48,156 nt of DNA from Candidatus Poribacteria bacterium (GCA_021162805.1 JAGGXZ010000063.1:1-48156), one strand, 5' to 3'. Shown: positions 17,463 to 26,500, counted from the stretch's first letter. Notes: generated by a model not told the origin, from the sequence alone. Numbers and translations: made by a program.

Positions 17463-19549
17463 ATCAACCTCTCTATCATTTCAAGCAGTTCCTCCTGGTT
17501 GAAGCCGCTTTTGATGAAGTATGCGTCGGCACCGACCTCCAATCCCCTGCGCCTGTCCTCCTCCGATTCCATGGAGGTGACCAATATCACAGGTATATCT
17601 TTGAGGTCGGAATGGTTCTTTATCCAGGAGGTCAGCTGAAACCCGTCCATGTTTGGCATTCTGACGTCCGAGACGACCAGATCGCAACTTGCTCTGCGCA
17701 ATATCTCCTTTGCTTCTACGCCGTCCTTGGCCGTTACGACGTTATATCCGGCCGATTCGAGTATGTTCCTCTCAAGCGTCCTGGTGGTGATCGAATCCTC
17801 CACCACCAGAATCGTCTTGGGTTTAGCCTTTTGAAGCAGGGGTGAGATCGAGGTGCTTCCCAATTTGCAGGCGGTTCTTACCAGGTCCATCGGGTTGAGC
17901 ACGATCAGCACTCTACCATCCGATGAGATCGCTGCCCCCGAAACGTTTCTGATCCTCACCAGCGGTCTGGAGAACCCCTGAACCACGATGTCCTGTTCAA
18001 CGACCAGATCATCCACCATGATACCCACAGCTCTGCCCCCAAATCTCAGTATCAGAACCCTGATCTCCTCCCCGATATCTCCCCCTTCCAGTTCAAGTAG
18101 AGCGGAGAGCGGTATCAAGCTCACCAGCGACTCGTTATGTCTTATGAATGATCTATCCCCTATCTCCACCATTTCGCTCCGTTTTATCCTAAGCGTTCTG
18201 TCGATGTAGGAGGCCGGGATAGCATATCTGTCACCGTTCACCTCAACTATCAGTACCTTTGTGATCATCAAGGTAAGCGGCAGACTGAGCGTAAACCTGC
18301 ATCCTTTCCCCAACTCGGTATGGACGGTTATTGTCCCTTTAAGTGATTCCACCTTACGCCATACGACGTTTAGACCGATACCACGTCCGGATATCTCCGT
18401 GACCTCACTTGAAGTGGAAAGGCCCTGCTTGAAGATGAGGTTCAATATCTCCTCCTCGCTCATCTCCTCCGTTTCCTCTATTAAGCCGGATTTCAAGGCC
18501 GTCTCCTTGATCCGTTCCAGGTCTATGCCCCGACCGTCATCTTCCACCTCGATTATGACTCTATCGCCATGTCCCCTCGCCGAGATCCGGATCGTTCCAT
18601 ACTCCTCCTTCCCGGCTTTAACCCGTTCCTGAGGCCTTTCTATGCCGTGATCGATAGCATTTCTCAGAAGATGCATCAGGGGTTCCCGTAACTCCTCCAG
18701 TATTCGTCTATCTATTTCGGTATTTCCGCCGATTTTCTCCAGCCTGACTTTCTTACCTTCCTGTTTGGAGATATCCCTGACCATCCTGTCAAAGGAATCG
18801 AAGAGAATGGAAAGCGGTTGTAGCCTGAGCGATTTGACGTCCTCGTTGAGTTCATCCGACAGCCTGGAGATATTTCGGCAGATGGACTCCATATCATCGA
18901 GAAAATCCCTGTAGGTTCCTATAATTCTCTCCAGTCTTTCAACCCCATCGCGCCTCTCCTCCTGAAATTTTCTGTGGATTCTCTCTATCTCCTTTAAGAT
19001 ATGATACCCCGATCTGAGATATTCCTCCCCGCTGATCTTGGCCGCTATTATCTCGCCCACCCTTTCCATGAGGCGATCGAGTTTGGAGATATCGACGTAC
19101 ATCATGCTTCTGCCGGCCTTATGTGAAGGTGTAAGTTCCGTGCTGAAACGATCGTCGGGCTTTATCTTTTCTCCACTCTTGGCCTTTTCGTTTACGCTCA
19201 GAAATGAGTCGACTTTATGGGCAAACTCGTTCGCGTTGAACTCCTCATCGCCGAGCATAGCTGAGATCCCATCCAACCCCTCGTAGATCAGATCGGCAAG
19301 GTCGTCGGAGAAGGGGATATCGCCTGATTTAAGCGCTGAAAGGAGAGCCTCAATCTTATGTGCCACGGCCGATATATCGTTAAGCTCGACAGCCCTGGCC
19401 GCTCCTTTCAAGCTATGCGCCTCCCTGAACAGCTCCTCCAACATCTCCTGATTCACCTCGCCGCGTTCAAGGGCGAGGATCATCTGGGTTATCCGCCGGA
19501 TATGTTCCTCCGCTTCGGCCTTAAATGTCTCCATCAGCTGCTGCATCAT
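17459..19549 (-). CDS. cheA: Chemotaxis histidine kinase CheA with fused C-terminal receiver
   Basis: A hybrid CheA of 696 residues. Hpt domain P1 with EAHSLKGAARAVEL (phosphorylated His), a reduced P2 region, dimerisation P3, HATPase P4 (LLRNAIDHGIERP, EVEDDGRGID, SGRGIGLNVV), CheW-like P5 (LTLMITKVLIVEVNGDRYAIP), and a receiver domain (TILVVEDSITTRTLERNIL, VVSDVRMPNMDGF, FIKSG). CheA-receiver fusions are typical of non-canonical or gliding-type chemosensory systems. The start at 19549 has GGAGG five bases upstream; ATG 19567 has GAGAGG directly abutting it. It is located between cheW and the REC-HisKA gene. Confidence 0.95.
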   Translation of the reverse strand: MMQQLMETFKAEAEEHIRRITQMILALERGEVNQEMLEELFREAHSLKGAARAVELNDISAVAHKIEALLSALKSGDIPFSDDLADLIYEGLDGISAMLGDEEFNANEFAHKVDSFLSVNEKAKSGEKIKPDDRFSTELTPSHKAGRSMMYVDISKLDRLMERVGEIIAAKISGEEYLRSGYHILKEIERIHRKFQEERRDGVERLERIIGTYRDFLDDMESICRNISRLSDELNEDVKSLRLQPLSILFDSFDRMVRDISKQEGKKVRLEKIGGNTEIDRRILEELREPLMHLLRNAIDHGIERPQERVKAGKEEYGTIRISARGHGDRVIIEVEDDGRGIDLERIKETALKSGLIEETEEMSEEEILNLIFKQGLSTSSEVTEISGRGIGLNVVWRKVESLKGTITVHTELGKGCRFTLSLPLTLMITKVLIVEVNGDRYAIPASYIDRTLRIKRSEMVEIGDRSFIRHNESLVSLIPLSALLELEGGDIGEEIRVLILRFGGRAVGIMVDDLVVEQDIVVQGFSRPLVRIRNVSGAAISSDGRVLIVLNPMDLVRTACKLGSTSISPLLQKAKPKTILVVEDSITTRTLERNILESAGYNVVTAKDGVEAKEILRRASCDLVVSDVRMPNMDGFQLTSWIKNHSDLKDIPVILVTSMESEEDRRRGLEVGADAYFIKSGFNQEELLEMIERLI

Positions 19550-19571
19550 TTGATCCTCCGATAACATCCTC

Positions 19572-20078
19572 TCATACCTCCTCCATGACGATCAGCCTAT
19601 TGCCTTTGAGGAGTTCTTCCAGATTCAGGATAAGTACACCATCCTGGGTGATACCGTCGATGAACTCCTCGTTCGATCTGATCGATCCGGCTTCGGGTTT
19701 TGAAAGCTTTTCGGGCGCTCCCTCCACGCCGAGTATATCGGCGGCCGGGATTCCAATCTCTATCCCGTCCGATCTGATCATAACGACGACCCTATAATCC
19801 TCCTCCGCGCTTTCACCCATCAGGGCCGATATATCGATCAGAGGGCACACCCTGCCGTTGACGTTGATCGCTCCCAGAATGAAGGGAGGGGTGCATGGGA
19901 TCGGGGTTATGGTGCCGAGCCGGTATATCCCGTCTATGAACTTCACATCGAAACCCAGTCGCATCCTCCCTATCTGGAAGACAGCTATCAGGTCCCTGTC
20001 GATCGGTTCAGGTTCTTCGGGAGGCCTGGCATACAGATGTGCTCTCTGCTTGAGTATCAGTTCGGCGTTTTCTCGCAT
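19572..20078 (-). CDS. cheW: CheW coupling protein (copy a)
   Basis: A 168-residue CheW with a ~30-residue N-terminal extension. Landmarks are LIAVFQIGRMRLGFDVKFIDGIYRLGTITPIPCTPPFILGAINVNGRVCPLIDI and GIPAADILGVE. It couples the receptor to CheA. ATG 20078 has GGAGG six bases upstream; the reading frame extends to 20093. Its 5' end overlaps cheR by 22 bp, so translation is probably coupled. Confidence 0.93.
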   Translation of the reverse strand: MRENAELILKQRAHLYARPPEEPEPIDRDLIAVFQIGRMRLGFDVKFIDGIYRLGTITPIPCTPPFILGAINVNGRVCPLIDISALMGESAEEDYRVVVMIRSDGIEIGIPAADILGVEGAPEKLSKPEAGSIRSNEEFIDGITQDGVLILNLEELLKGNRLIVMEEV

Positions 20079-21292
20079 TTGATGCCTCCACATGAGCTCA
20101 GCAGTTTCCTCTGCATCCTAACCGCCGCCAGGAGCTCGCCGCATCTCAATTCGCCCTCTCCCGGAACGGGTTCATCTTCATCTCTCATCCGCAGTAATCT
20201 TTCGGCCAACGAGAGGTGTTTCATCGCCTTTTTAACCTCCCCCCTGCATCGGTAGAGGTTGGCGATGTGGAAGTGGGCGGCGGCGAAGTCCATATCCAGA
20301 TATAAAGCCCGTCTGAACATCTCCACCGCATCACAGTTGAAGCCTTTCTCCTGGAATATCAACCCCAAAAGGTAATACGCATAGGGGTCCATCTGGTTTT
20401 GTCTGATGTATCTCCTTAACAGCATCTCAGCCCTGGCGAGGTCGTTCCCCCTTAAAGCGATAACGGCATCCTTCAGCTCCACGCTTGAAGGATCGGTCGT
20501 CTCTGCCCTCTTCGGCAGACGAATGACCTTACCACCACGTGAGGAGAAAGGCTTGCGATAGACGAGGGCGTTTTCGAAGAAGACCGGTTTGAATCTCCTG
20601 AACCAGACCCCGTTGAACTCCCCGGGCCCTACAAACAGCCATCCACCCTCCCTTAAGCTCCTGTGAAAGCCGTTGATGATCCCTCCGATCACATCTCGAT
20701 CGAGGTAGATGAGCACGTTTCGACAGAATATGATGTCCAACCCTGTGGGATATGCGAAGGTGTCCATCAGATTCATCACTCCGAAGGATACCCTTCCTTT
20801 GATCTCGTCACGTATTCTGTATCCGTTTTCGCCCAGTTGAACGAAGTATCGATCTATAATCCCACCCGGCGTGTTTCTAAAAGACCACTCGGTGTAGATC
20901 CCTTCTCTCGCCCTTTTGATGGCCTTCCGGCTGAGATCTGTGCCGAGGATGCTCACCTTCCATCCCTTCTGATAGAGGCCGTATCTGTCGATTGTCATGG
21001 CGATCGAGTAGGGTTCCTCCCCTGTTGAGCAGCCAGCGCTCCATATCGAAAGCCTCTTATCCTTCTTGGATCGCTCGAGGATCGGCAGAACCTCTTTGAA
21101 GAACGCGTCAAACTGGCCTTGATCCCTGAAGAAATAGGATTCCCCGACAAGCACCTCATCCAGTAGCCTTGAGCTATCGAGCTCTCCTATCCTTTCGATC
21201 TTCGATCTTATCGCGCCCCGTTTGAGCCTTTGCATGTCAAGCCCATACTTATCCCTCAGCATCCGTATGATCCTATCCACATTATACCTCAT
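20057..21292 (-). CDS. cheR: CheR methyltransferase with C-terminal TPR domain
   Basis: A 411-residue protein. An N-terminal helical CheR_N domain (about 1-60) precedes the SAM-dependent methyltransferase fold (GESYFFRD near 66, IWSAGCSTGEEPYSIAM near 103, DIIFCRNVLIYLD near 185). A TPR-like C-terminus follows (about 275-390: DPYAYYLLGLIFQEKGFNCDAVEMFRRALYLDMDFAAAHFHIANLYRCRGEVKKAMKHL). It methylates receptor glutamates with S-adenosylmethionine. The TPR extension, as in FrzF-like CheRs, probably governs partner choice. No CheB methylesterase is in the window. It overlaps cheW copy b by 11 bp. Confidence 0.95.
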   Translation of the reverse strand: MRYNVDRIIRMLRDKYGLDMQRLKRGAIRSKIERIGELDSSRLLDEVLVGESYFFRDQGQFDAFFKEVLPILERSKKDKRLSIWSAGCSTGEEPYSIAMTIDRYGLYQKGWKVSILGTDLSRKAIKRAREGIYTEWSFRNTPGGIIDRYFVQLGENGYRIRDEIKGRVSFGVMNLMDTFAYPTGLDIIFCRNVLIYLDRDVIGGIINGFHRSLREGGWLFVGPGEFNGVWFRRFKPVFFENALVYRKPFSSRGGKVIRLPKRAETTDPSSVELKDAVIALRGNDLARAEMLLRRYIRQNQMDPYAYYLLGLIFQEKGFNCDAVEMFRRALYLDMDFAAAHFHIANLYRCRGEVKKAMKHLSLAERLLRMRDEDEPVPGEGELRCGELLAAVRMQRKLLSSCGGIKCEKTPN

Positions 21293-21713
21293 CTTTCACC
21301 ATCTCCGTTATCGCCTTGGGATTGAGGATCGGTATCATCTCGTCCTCGACCCTCGCCATAGCCGATATGAGCTCGGGGGATACCCCCTCGACGACGTTCG
21401 CCCCTTCAACCCTGATAATCTCCTTGAGATCATCCACAATCACCCCCACGAGTGGGCCTCCGTCCTCGATGAAGATGATCATCTTTTGTGGATCTACCCC
21501 TCTGGGCGGTAGATTAAGCCTTGGCGAGATATCCAGCAGATGAGCCGGTCTGCCGTGTAGCACGACCATACCCAGACAACTCTCCGACTTCGATTCAAGA
21601 GGGGAAAAGGCCATCATCGGCGTTATCTTGACGACAGAACGGACGGGGATGGCGAAGCAACTCCGTTCTATCGTAAAACAGAGAAACTCTCTCTCCTCAT
21701 GCTTTCCCCTCAT
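21282..21713 (-). CDS. cheW: CheW coupling protein (copy b)
   Basis: A 143-residue CheW-like protein (FLCFTIERSCFAIPVRSVVKI, MVVLHGRPAHLLDIS, VGVIVDDLKEIIRVEG). Copies a and b are clearly different sequences, so they may serve different receptors or array positions. ATG 21713 has GGGGAGGG about 7 bases upstream. It overlaps the flgJ-like gene by 17 bp, tying the chemotaxis genes to the flagellar transcript. Confidence 0.92.
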   Translation of the reverse strand: MRGKHEEREFLCFTIERSCFAIPVRSVVKITPMMAFSPLESKSESCLGMVVLHGRPAHLLDISPRLNLPPRGVDPQKMIIFIEDGGPLVGVIVDDLKEIIRVEGANVVEGVSPELISAMARVEDEMIPILNPKAITEMVKDEV

Positions 21714-22047
21714 AGCTTTTCCCTCCCCTTATTCTCCCGATCATGTTTCTGTATATCATCTCCCCGAGTCCTATTCCCCTGCGGGCAAGCAACCTTGAGA
21801 GTTCCCTATCGGCCATGGAGGTGTAGAGTTCTCCTATAAATCCCGAATCGAGCAGCCCACCTTTGGGGATTGTCCTTCGCATCTCCCTGAGCAGCAGGTT
21901 GATGAATATGGACTCGAACTCATGGGCGAGGCGTCTCAACTGCTGAGGTGTGGGTTTTTGGGAGCTTGCGGCCCGGAGGAGCCGCATATCGGCATCTAAA
22001 AGTTCGGTGTTTATAAGCTTGCTTTTAAGGGTAAGATCCATCTCCAT
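21697..22047 (-). CDS. flgJ: FlgJ-type rod-binding protein, without muramidase domain
   Basis: A 116-residue protein equal to the N-terminal half of FlgJ: LAHEFESIFINLLLREMRRTIPKGGLLDSGFIGELYTSMADRELSRLLARRGIGLGEMIY. It acts as rod cap or scaffold in the periplasm. The peptidoglycan hydrolase half of the enterobacterial protein is absent, as in many phyla, so a separate enzyme must open the wall. ATG 22047 has GAGGTGAG 4 bases upstream; GTG 22056 overlaps the flgI stop. Confidence 0.88.
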   Translation of the reverse strand: MEMDLTLKSKLINTELLDADMRLLRAASSQKPTPQQLRRLAHEFESIFINLLLREMRRTIPKGGLLDSGFIGELYTSMADRELSRLLARRGIGLGEMIYRNMIGRIRGGKSYEGKA

Positions 22048-22052
22048 CTTAC

Positions 22053-23165
22053 TCACCTCACAATGAGCTTCGCCTGTAAAGCCCCCGCCTTCTCGATATT
22101 CTGTAGGATCGCTATCATGTCTTGAGGGCTGGCACCTATGGCGTTGAGAAGTTGAACGAGCTGCCCTATGGTGGCGGTCTCCTTTAAAAGAGCGACGGAG
22201 CCGGGCTCTTCAGTGACGTTCATGCTTGTCTGGGGAACTACCACCGTCTGTCCCTGGCTTTCAGGATAAGGCTGTGAGACCTTGAAAGCGGTGGATATCT
22301 CCACCCTGATATTGCCGTGAGCGACCGCGACGGTGGATATCTTAACATCCTTGCCGATCACCACAGTTCCCGTCCTCTCGTCTATCACCACCCTGGCGAC
22401 CGTGTCCGGCTCAACCTCGACGTTTTCGACCTGGGAAATGAACTGAACCACCTTGTCCTTGTATTCATCCGGCAGAGTCAGCCTGACCGTAGCGCTATCT
22501 ATCGGCGTCGAGATATGCGAGCCGAATTTGGAATCTATCGCCTGAGCCACCCTTGTGGCCGTGGTGAAATCGGGATTGTCGAGCACCAGAACCAGATACC
22601 TGTCATCTTCCAGGAGGGAGACCTTCATCTGAGCCTGAACTATGGCGCCTCCGGGGATATGTCCGACCGTGGGATGGTTCTTCTGAGCCTTAGCGCCGAT
22701 GGCCGAGAAGGAGTATCCGCCGACGGTTATCTCGCCCTGGGCGACGGCATAGACCGTATCGGGGTCATAGAGATTCCTCATAGGGGTGGGTAGAAGCGTC
22801 CCGCCGAGGAGGCTTTTGGCATCCCCTATCGACGAAACGGTCACGTCGATCCGACTTCCGGGCTTGGCAAAGGGCGGAAGCTTCGCCGTCACCATCACCG
22901 CAGCGACGTTCCTCGATCGGATCTGATCGGCCGATATGCTCAGTCCCAGCCTCTGAAGCATGTTGCTCATCGACTGAACCGTCACCTGACTGCTGGAGTC
23001 GCCTGTCCCGTTTAAGCCGACCACCAATCCGTAGCCGAAGAGATGACCCTCGCTTACGCCCTGTATCTCCGATATATCCTTGAGTCTGACGGTCTCAGCC
23101 ACCGCCGCCATGGGGATCAGGATCACAAGTAGAAGCGAGAAAACCCTCGTCTTGCGCACCGCCAT
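22053..23165 (-). CDS. flgI: Flagellar P-ring protein FlgI
   Basis: A 370-residue periplasmic ring protein. A signal peptide (about 1-24) is followed by RLKDISEIQGVSEGHLFGYGLVVGLNGTGDSS, FAKPGSRIDVTVSSIGDAKSLLGGTLL, RVVIDERTGTVVIG and GASPQDMIAILQNIEKAGALQAKLIV, all hallmark FlgI blocks. Together with FlgH it shows that the flagellum crosses peptidoglycan and an outer membrane. ATG 23165 follows GAGGAGGTG; GTG 23168 is the alternative. Confidence 0.97.
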   Translation of the reverse strand: MAVRKTRVFSLLLVILIPMAAVAETVRLKDISEIQGVSEGHLFGYGLVVGLNGTGDSSSQVTVQSMSNMLQRLGLSISADQIRSRNVAAVMVTAKLPPFAKPGSRIDVTVSSIGDAKSLLGGTLLPTPMRNLYDPDTVYAVAQGEITVGGYSFSAIGAKAQKNHPTVGHIPGGAIVQAQMKVSLLEDDRYLVLVLDNPDFTTATRVAQAIDSKFGSHISTPIDSATVRLTLPDEYKDKVVQFISQVENVEVEPDTVARVVIDERTGTVVIGKDVKISTVAVAHGNIRVEISTAFKVSQPYPESQGQTVVVPQTSMNVTEEPGSVALLKETATIGQLVQLLNAIGASPQDMIAILQNIEKAGALQAKLIVR

Positions 23166-23172
23166 CACCTCC

Positions 23173-23772
23173 TCAGAATATCCACAGCCAATCCAGCAGC
23201 CTGCTCAGCAAGCCGGGTTTTTGTTGTCGCGAGATCATCCCTTTCCCCTCATATCTTATCTCGCCCTCAGCAAGGTTTATGGAGAGAACGGTGTTCTGCG
23301 GTGTGATGTCCACGGGGCGGACAATCCCTTTGACGGAGATTATCTGCTTTTCCCCGTTTATCACGATCTCTCTCGTCCCCTCGATGACCAGATTGCCGTT
23401 CGGCAGGACCTCCTTGACGACGGCGGCCACCTCGGCTTTCAACTCTCCTTCGGTCGAGATGGAGCCGCTGCCGGAGAAGGTGTTCTCGGATGAGAGGTCC
23501 ACCCCCTTGGCTAAGGGATTATATTTCAGCCACGGGAAGGTGCTGACAGCTCCTTTCTTGCCGGAGGTTCTGGAGGTTTTTGCAGATGAGGTTTTTTTGG
23601 CGGAGGCCGATTCGACGACCATCACTCTCACGATATCGCCCACCTGATACGCCTTGTTATCGGTGAAGAGCGATATCTCACTCAATTTGCCGGGCTTTCC
23701 AAAGGCCAATCCCGTCAGGATCAGGAGGCAAAGCAAGATACATTTAACGCTCCAACGTTTTACGTTCAACAT
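23173..23772 (-). CDS. flgH: Flagellar L-ring protein FlgH
   Basis: A 199-residue outer-membrane ring protein: AYQVGDIVRVMVVESASAKKTSSAKTSR, LKAEVAAVVKEVLPNGNLVIEGTREIVINGEKQIISVKGIVRPVDITPQNTVLS. The signal sequence (KCILLCLLILTGLAFGKPG) has cysteines inside the hydrophobic core but no clear lipobox, whereas enterobacterial FlgH is a lipoprotein. Its first codons overlap flgA by 29 bp. Confidence 0.95.
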   Translation of the reverse strand: MLNVKRWSVKCILLCLLILTGLAFGKPGKLSEISLFTDNKAYQVGDIVRVMVVESASAKKTSSAKTSRTSGKKGAVSTFPWLKYNPLAKGVDLSSENTFSGSGSISTEGELKAEVAAVVKEVLPNGNLVIEGTREIVINGEKQIISVKGIVRPVDITPQNTVLSINLAEGEIRYEGKGMISRQQKPGLLSRLLDWLWIF

Positions 23773-24739
23773 TTCCTTCCCCTCCCAGACGGACCATCAC
23801 CACGCCTGGGCTTATCACCTCGGCGCGGATATGTCTTTTTGAGCTGAGATTCTCAACCTCTATTACGTCGCCGAGCTTCCCGTTTTCGACGGCCTTTCCT
23901 CTGGCCGTGATCCTTATCATCCCATATCTGGCCACGATCATCACCACATCGCCCCGTCTGACGATCACCGGCAGACGGAGATCGGACCGTTTGATGAACT
24001 CTCCCTTTCCGATCGATCGGGAAGGTATCTTACCTAGAACATCCCTTACCTTTTCAAAGGCATCCTTTCCCTCAAGCCCTATCATCATCCTCTCCACCTT
24101 GACCATATCCGCTGAGATCCTCTGACCGGCCCTGATGGGTTTAACGGCCACCACCACATCCCTCTCCACCCTGACGCGGGCGAAGATCGACGTCTCCTCG
24201 GCCGTCTTCCCGTCCACCATCACTTTGATCCTGAACCATCCCCAAAGCGGATCATCAGAGATGGAACGGACGAAGATGGATACCTTTCCCTCCGGCACGA
24301 GCAAATCCCTCACGGGCGTCGTCGGAATAATGCTCACCCTTGCAGGCGATCCCGTCTCTCTCTTCAGGAATTCCTCGAGGGCCTTCATCAGCCGTTCGGC
24401 CTTCACCCTCTGATAGCTCCTTTTGACTAGGACCGATCCTCCCTCTATCTTAACCGATCTGAGATCGATCCCCTCCCTTTCCAACATCGTCTCGACATGT
24501 GCTCTGCTGATCCTATAGCTCTCTCCGGGACGCGGGGCGGAGATCAGAGTCACGGCTTTAAGCCTTTCCGCCTCGGCTTTGGTATCCGCCTCGATATGGG
24601 CGATCTCACCCAGGGTGATCTCCCCGCCCTTCACCTCCGCCTCATTCATCAGCTTGACGAGGGCGTTGGCAGGGGTGAGGGAGGGGAGGAGGAGAAGGAG
24701 TGAGAAGATGATCGGCGCTATTATCCTTAGGGTTCTCAC
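23744..24739 (-). CDS. flgA: P-ring assembly chaperone FlgA
   Basis: A 331-residue periplasmic protein. Signal peptide (about 1-26), N-terminal domain (GGEITLGEIAHIEADTKAEAERLKAV), then the SAF/FlgA C-terminal domain (VVVAVKPIRAGQRISADMVKVERMMIG, SRSIGKGEFIKRSDLRLPVIVRRGDVVMIVARYGMIRITARGKAVENGKLGDVIEVEN). It helps FlgI assemble into the P ring. It begins at GTG 24739, 6 bp after flgG. Confidence 0.93.
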   Translation of the reverse strand: MRTLRIIAPIIFSLLLLLPSLTPANALVKLMNEAEVKGGEITLGEIAHIEADTKAEAERLKAVTLISAPRPGESYRISRAHVETMLEREGIDLRSVKIEGGSVLVKRSYQRVKAERLMKALEEFLKRETGSPARVSIIPTTPVRDLLVPEGKVSIFVRSISDDPLWGWFRIKVMVDGKTAEETSIFARVRVERDVVVAVKPIRAGQRISADMVKVERMMIGLEGKDAFEKVRDVLGKIPSRSIGKGEFIKRSDLRLPVIVRRGDVVMIVARYGMIRITARGKAVENGKLGDVIEVENLSSKRHIRAEVISPGVVMVRLGGEGNVERKTLER

Positions 24740-24745
24740 GGCTCA

Positions 24746-25531
24746 TCACCTTCTGAGGTTATTTGCTATGTTCAACATCTCGTCGGCCGCCTGGATCGCC
24801 TTTGAGTTAACCTCATAGGCGCGCTGTGATATGATCAGGTTGACCATCTCATCCACGATCTTCACATTGGACATCTCCAACATCCCCTGTTCGATATATC
24901 CGAATCCGTTCTCGCCGGGCTTTCCGGAGATCGGCTGTCCTGAGGCCGCTGTCTCCTCGTATAGTCCTCTGCCTATGTGATGTAATCCCGCCGGGTTGAT
25001 GAACTTCACCAGTTCTATCCTGCCGATGACCATTCCGTCCGGTTGATCCGGCAATTTGACCTGAACGGTGCCGTCCTCGGAGATGAAGACATCTGTGGCG
25101 TCTTTGGGAATGATTATCTCCGGTTCAAGCGGCAGGCCGTGCGCCGTAACTATTCTGCCTTGTGCGTCCTTCTTGAAGGCACCGTTTCGCGTGTAGACGG
25201 TAGCATTGCCGAGCTTGATCTTGAAAAACCCGTCGCCTTGAATGGCGAGATCGAGCTTATTTCCCGTCTCCTGAAGGTCACCGACGGTGAATATGCTCTG
25301 TGTGGAGGTCAGCTTCGTTCCATGGCCCAGCTCTATTCCCGTCGGAATCTGGGCGTTTGAGATGTTCATGGCCCCGGCCGGCTTTACGACCTGATAGATC
25401 AGATCCTCGAAATCCGGACGTAGCCTTTTGAAGGCTATTGTATTGACGTTTGAGATGTTGTTGGCTATGACGTCCATATTGGTCTGCTGTGCCTTCATTC
25501 CTGAAGCGGCGGACCAAAGCGCTCTCAGCAT
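24746..25531 (-). CDS. flgG: Distal rod protein FlgG
   Basis: A 261-residue rod protein. N-terminal LWSAASGMKAQQTNMDVIANNISNVNTIAFKRLRPDFEDLIYQ, central LDLAIQGDGFFKI and TRNGAFKKDAQGRIVTAHGLPL, C-terminal MVNLIISQRAYEVNSKAIQAADEMLNIANNLRR. Length and blocks are canonical for FlgG. Secreted through the flagellar export gate. Confidence 0.96.
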   Translation of the reverse strand: MLRALWSAASGMKAQQTNMDVIANNISNVNTIAFKRLRPDFEDLIYQVVKPAGAMNISNAQIPTGIELGHGTKLTSTQSIFTVGDLQETGNKLDLAIQGDGFFKIKLGNATVYTRNGAFKKDAQGRIVTAHGLPLEPEIIIPKDATDVFISEDGTVQVKLPDQPDGMVIGRIELVKFINPAGLHHIGRGLYEETAASGQPISGKPGENGFGYIEQGMLEMSNVKIVDEMVNLIISQRAYEVNSKAIQAADEMLNIANNLRR

Positions 25532-25543
25532 TTTCGATCCCTC

Positions 25544-26305
25544 CTATGCTTTGACAAATTCGCTGAGCTGTTGAACTGTCGAGTCGATGGCCTGGATCGC
25601 CTTTTGATAGCTCTCGTAATTCCTGAGAGCCTCTATCATCTGAACCATCTCTTTGACGATATCGACGTTTGAGTCCTCCAGGTAACCCTGCAGCACCTCG
25701 ACGTTGGGCGGTAGAGGTTGGAGGTTCGATGGGGCGACCAGCAGCCCACCTCCTTCCTTGCTCAACCCGCCACCGCCTCTGGTCGGGGGGAAATCGACGA
25801 TCAGGAATCTATCCACAACGCGACCGTTAACCCTGATCGTTCCATCCTTACTCACCTGGATCTGCGATCCTACCCCCAGGTTTATCGGCCCGTTCTGCCC
25901 CAACACCTTATACCCGTTCCTCGTGACCAGATAGCCGTTGGCGTCGATCGAAAAACGCCCATCGCGCGTGTATCTGACACCACTCGGCGTTTGAATCGAG
26001 AAGTATCCCTCGCCGTTTATGGCGAAATCCAGCGGATTTCCGGTTTGTCTGAGACTCCCTTCCGAGAGATCCACGCTGTATCTCGTCAACATCATCCACG
26101 GCATCTCGCCGGCATTTCGCAGGGGTCTGGAGGCGAGGATGATCCTCTGAGGTGGGACGTAGTTCGTCGGCAGAGCGAGATTGAACCCTATCCTTCCTTT
26201 CTTATACCCGATCGAGTCGGCGTTCGCAAGGTTATTGGCTATGACGTCGAGGCGCATCTGCTCGTAAAGCATACCTTGAGCGGCCTCATAAAGCCCCCTC
26301 ACCAT
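25544..26305 (-). CDS. flgF: Rod protein FlgF
   Basis: A 253-residue rod protein. N-terminal AAQGMLYEQMRLDVIANNLANADSIGYKK, central PLDFAINGEGYFSIQTPSGVRYTRDGRFSIDANGYLVTRNGYKVLG, C-terminal MVQMIEALRNYESYQKAIQAIDSTVQQLSEFV. It is closer to FlgF than FlgG by size and position, but the two are easily confused. It is first gene of the rod/ring/chemotaxis run and lies about 50 bases downstream of a sigma-54 promoter. Confidence 0.9.
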   Translation of the reverse strand: MVRGLYEAAQGMLYEQMRLDVIANNLANADSIGYKKGRIGFNLALPTNYVPPQRIILASRPLRNAGEMPWMMLTRYSVDLSEGSLRQTGNPLDFAINGEGYFSIQTPSGVRYTRDGRFSIDANGYLVTRNGYKVLGQNGPINLGVGSQIQVSKDGTIRVNGRVVDRFLIVDFPPTRGGGGLSKEGGGLLVAPSNLQPLPPNVEVLQGYLEDSNVDIVKEMVQMIEALRNYESYQKAIQAIDSTVQQLSEFVKA

Positions 26306-26355
26306 CTGACAACCCTCCTATAGAAGGCGATCAGCCGTCAGCGCTCAACCTGATA

Positions 26356-26371
26356 TGCAATTAGCATGCCA
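26356..26371 (-). promoter_or_regulatory. Sigma-54 (-24/-12) promoter of the flgF operon
   Basis: On the minus strand, TGGCATGCTAATTGCA matches the RpoN consensus TGGCAC-N5-TTGCA with one mismatch and the required GG-N10-GC spacing. Transcription should begin about 12 bases on, leaving a ~40-base leader to ATG 26305. A perfect palindrome, TATCAACTGATA (26412-26423), about 40 bp upstream is a possible activator site. Confidence 0.8.
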
Positions 26372-26500
26372 GCAGGGGAGGATGGTTGGACTCAATGAGG
26401 GTTAGACACAATATCAGTTGATAGGGTGAGATTTCACGGAAAGGGGGGATCGGGCTTGGGAAATTTTTTCCGTCTGAATGGAGGCTTGTAGGATGCCTCT

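Noticed and set aside
26437-26476. A terminator after the ABC ATPase gene (ACGGAAA ... TTTCCGT)
   Set aside because: The loop is about 25 bases and the stem only 7 bp, too weak to report as a feature.
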